The notes below the pieces were generated by a model, which did not search any database, was not told where the DNA came from, and worked only from the letters and a program-made list of their open reading frames with translations. From DATKKX01 sp035542775 (GTDB lineage: Bacteria; Planctomycetota; Phycisphaerae; UBA1845; UTPLA1), in NCBI GenBank assembly GCA_035542775.1, contig DATKKX010000473.1:1-22027 (forward strand): a stretch of DNA of 22,027 bases. Reading direction: 5' to 3'. Position numbers and translations under genes: made by a program. Shown here piece after piece: positions 21,463 to 22,027 of this stretch (position 1 is its first letter; every line of letters begins with the position of its first letter).

Positions 21463-21656
21463 GGGTTCCTCCCGAGGTTGTCGTTGTCCGGACATTCGTC
21501 ACGGACGCTGGTTCGGGAGATACGGTCGTCATCGAGGGGCAGGGAGCGAACGTTCTGCTCCAACCAGGCTGCCAGCCCCGGACTCGAGCCCACGGCGCCG
21601 GAAGGCGGCGACAAAACGGCCACGCAGAGAATCGACAGAATGTGGAGCTTTCTCAT
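21459..21656 (-). CDS. small secreted protein, translationally coupled to the methyltransferase
   Basis: This predicted exported protein has 65 residues. The start at 21656 has GGGGAGAG about 6 bases upstream. MRKLHILSILCVAVLSPPSGAVGS is a typical signal peptide with likely cleavage near residue 20-23. The mature part is only about 42 residues, with SPGLAAWLEQNVRSLPLDDD and an acidic, polar end; no cysteine pair or known motif is seen. The stop overlaps the ATG of the methyltransferase (ATGA), so the two are one translational unit. It is not recognised as a named family. Confidence 0.6.
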   Translation of the reverse strand: MRKLHILSILCVAVLSPPSGAVGSSPGLAAWLEQNVRSLPLDDDRISRTSVRDECPDNDNLGRNP

Positions 21657-21723
21657 GGATCTCTCCCCTTGTCGCACCCTCTGGTTGCTTCCGTGCGAGG
21701 GAGAACCGTCCCGAACACTGGGC

Positions 21724-21729
21724 ATTATA
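21724..21729 (-). promoter_or_regulatory. -10 box of a possible promoter for the secreted protein/methyltransferase pair
   Basis: A perfect TATAAT lies on the minus strand at 21729-21724, about 68 bases before the ATG at 21656. The -35 region is poor (CTGAAG at about 16 bases), so an activator or an alternative sigma factor may be involved, or the box is chance. Confidence 0.3.
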
Positions 21730-22027
21730 GCTGTTGTGAGCGCACCTTCAGACTTGCCTCGCGGCCGCCTGAGAACGATGACACGACAACGCTATCTATT
21801 TATGCTGAGAGCGGTGTGGCCTCAGCGCCACGCACCTTGCTTTCGGGCGAGGGAGCAAATCTATCGAGGAGCGCAGGGTGCCCCTGGCGACGCAGGGCGA
21901 GGTCAGTCGGAAGAATCTGATCCGTCGCGGCGTAGGTGGTTTTTCAGATCCAAAGCGCCGTGGTTATCAAGCCAACATCAGATTCTCTTCTCGCCATTCG
22001 CCATTTCGCAAACGAGGTTCACTCGAA
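21730..22027. other. right-end spacer without a recognised gene
   Basis: Nothing coding is supported in the last 298 bases. Short open frames show no family likeness and no ribosome site. A gene starting or ending beyond the window cannot be excluded. Confidence 0.35.

Overview
The window is GC-rich DNA from a Gram-negative bacterium. It carries lpxA (lipid A synthesis), a periplasmic PBP4-type carboxypeptidase, inner-membrane EmrA/EmrB pump parts and an Rnf-type redox module. The mix of genes, the long intergenic spaces filled with GC-rich palindromic repeats, and several genes without a clear Shine-Dalgarno (SD) sequence would suit a Planctomycetota-like environmental genome. That placement is inference; no rRNA or marker gene is present to confirm it.

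Layout. (1) 1-2840, plus strand: the 3' part of an EmrB-type (DHA2) drug exporter, a short lipoprotein, a small membrane-anchored hypothetical protein, then about 740 bases that look degenerate. (2) 2841-7457, minus strand: emrA-emrB, followed by a 38-codon stump of a FAD-dependent oxidoreductase and a two-TM ion-channel gene. This emrB is a close paralogue of the truncated gene at the left edge, in the opposite orientation. (3) 8071-9675, minus: dacB, back-to-back with (4) 9985-12227, plus: a translationally coupled pair made of a receiver-like protein ending in a FliM-like peptide and a GGDEF diguanylate cyclase. (5) 12669-12880: a strong promoter, three predicted hairpins and a U-tract, read here as an unassigned small RNA or leader, upstream of (6) 12935-14629, a membrane glycosyltransferase. 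(7) 14639-18030, minus: lpxA-rnfC-rnfD, with rnfC and rnfD overlapping by 4 bases and no other rnf genes nearby. (8) 18031-20559: a short-chain dehydrogenase set between two stretches crowded with palindromic and direct repeats. (9) 20560-21656, minus: a small secreted protein overlapping by 4 bases a methanethiol S-methyltransferase-like (MddA) membrane enzyme.

How the genes relate. emrA-emrB should form an inner-membrane efflux pump with its periplasmic adaptor. The receiver-like/GGDEF pair is a c-di-GMP signalling unit. RnfC and RnfD are two subunits of an ion-translocating ferredoxin:NAD oxidoreductase, but both depart from the usual cofactor motifs and the remaining subunits are absent here. 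Several enzymes lack a textbook residue: dacB (SxN motif), the short-chain dehydrogenase (catalytic Tyr), RnfC (Gly-rich flavin loop) and the MddA-like protein (RHP motif). The strongest candidate for something undescribed is the structured RNA at about 12702-12880; next is the receiver/FliM-peptide/diguanylate cyclase pair. No tRNA, rRNA, CRISPR array or transposase was recognised.
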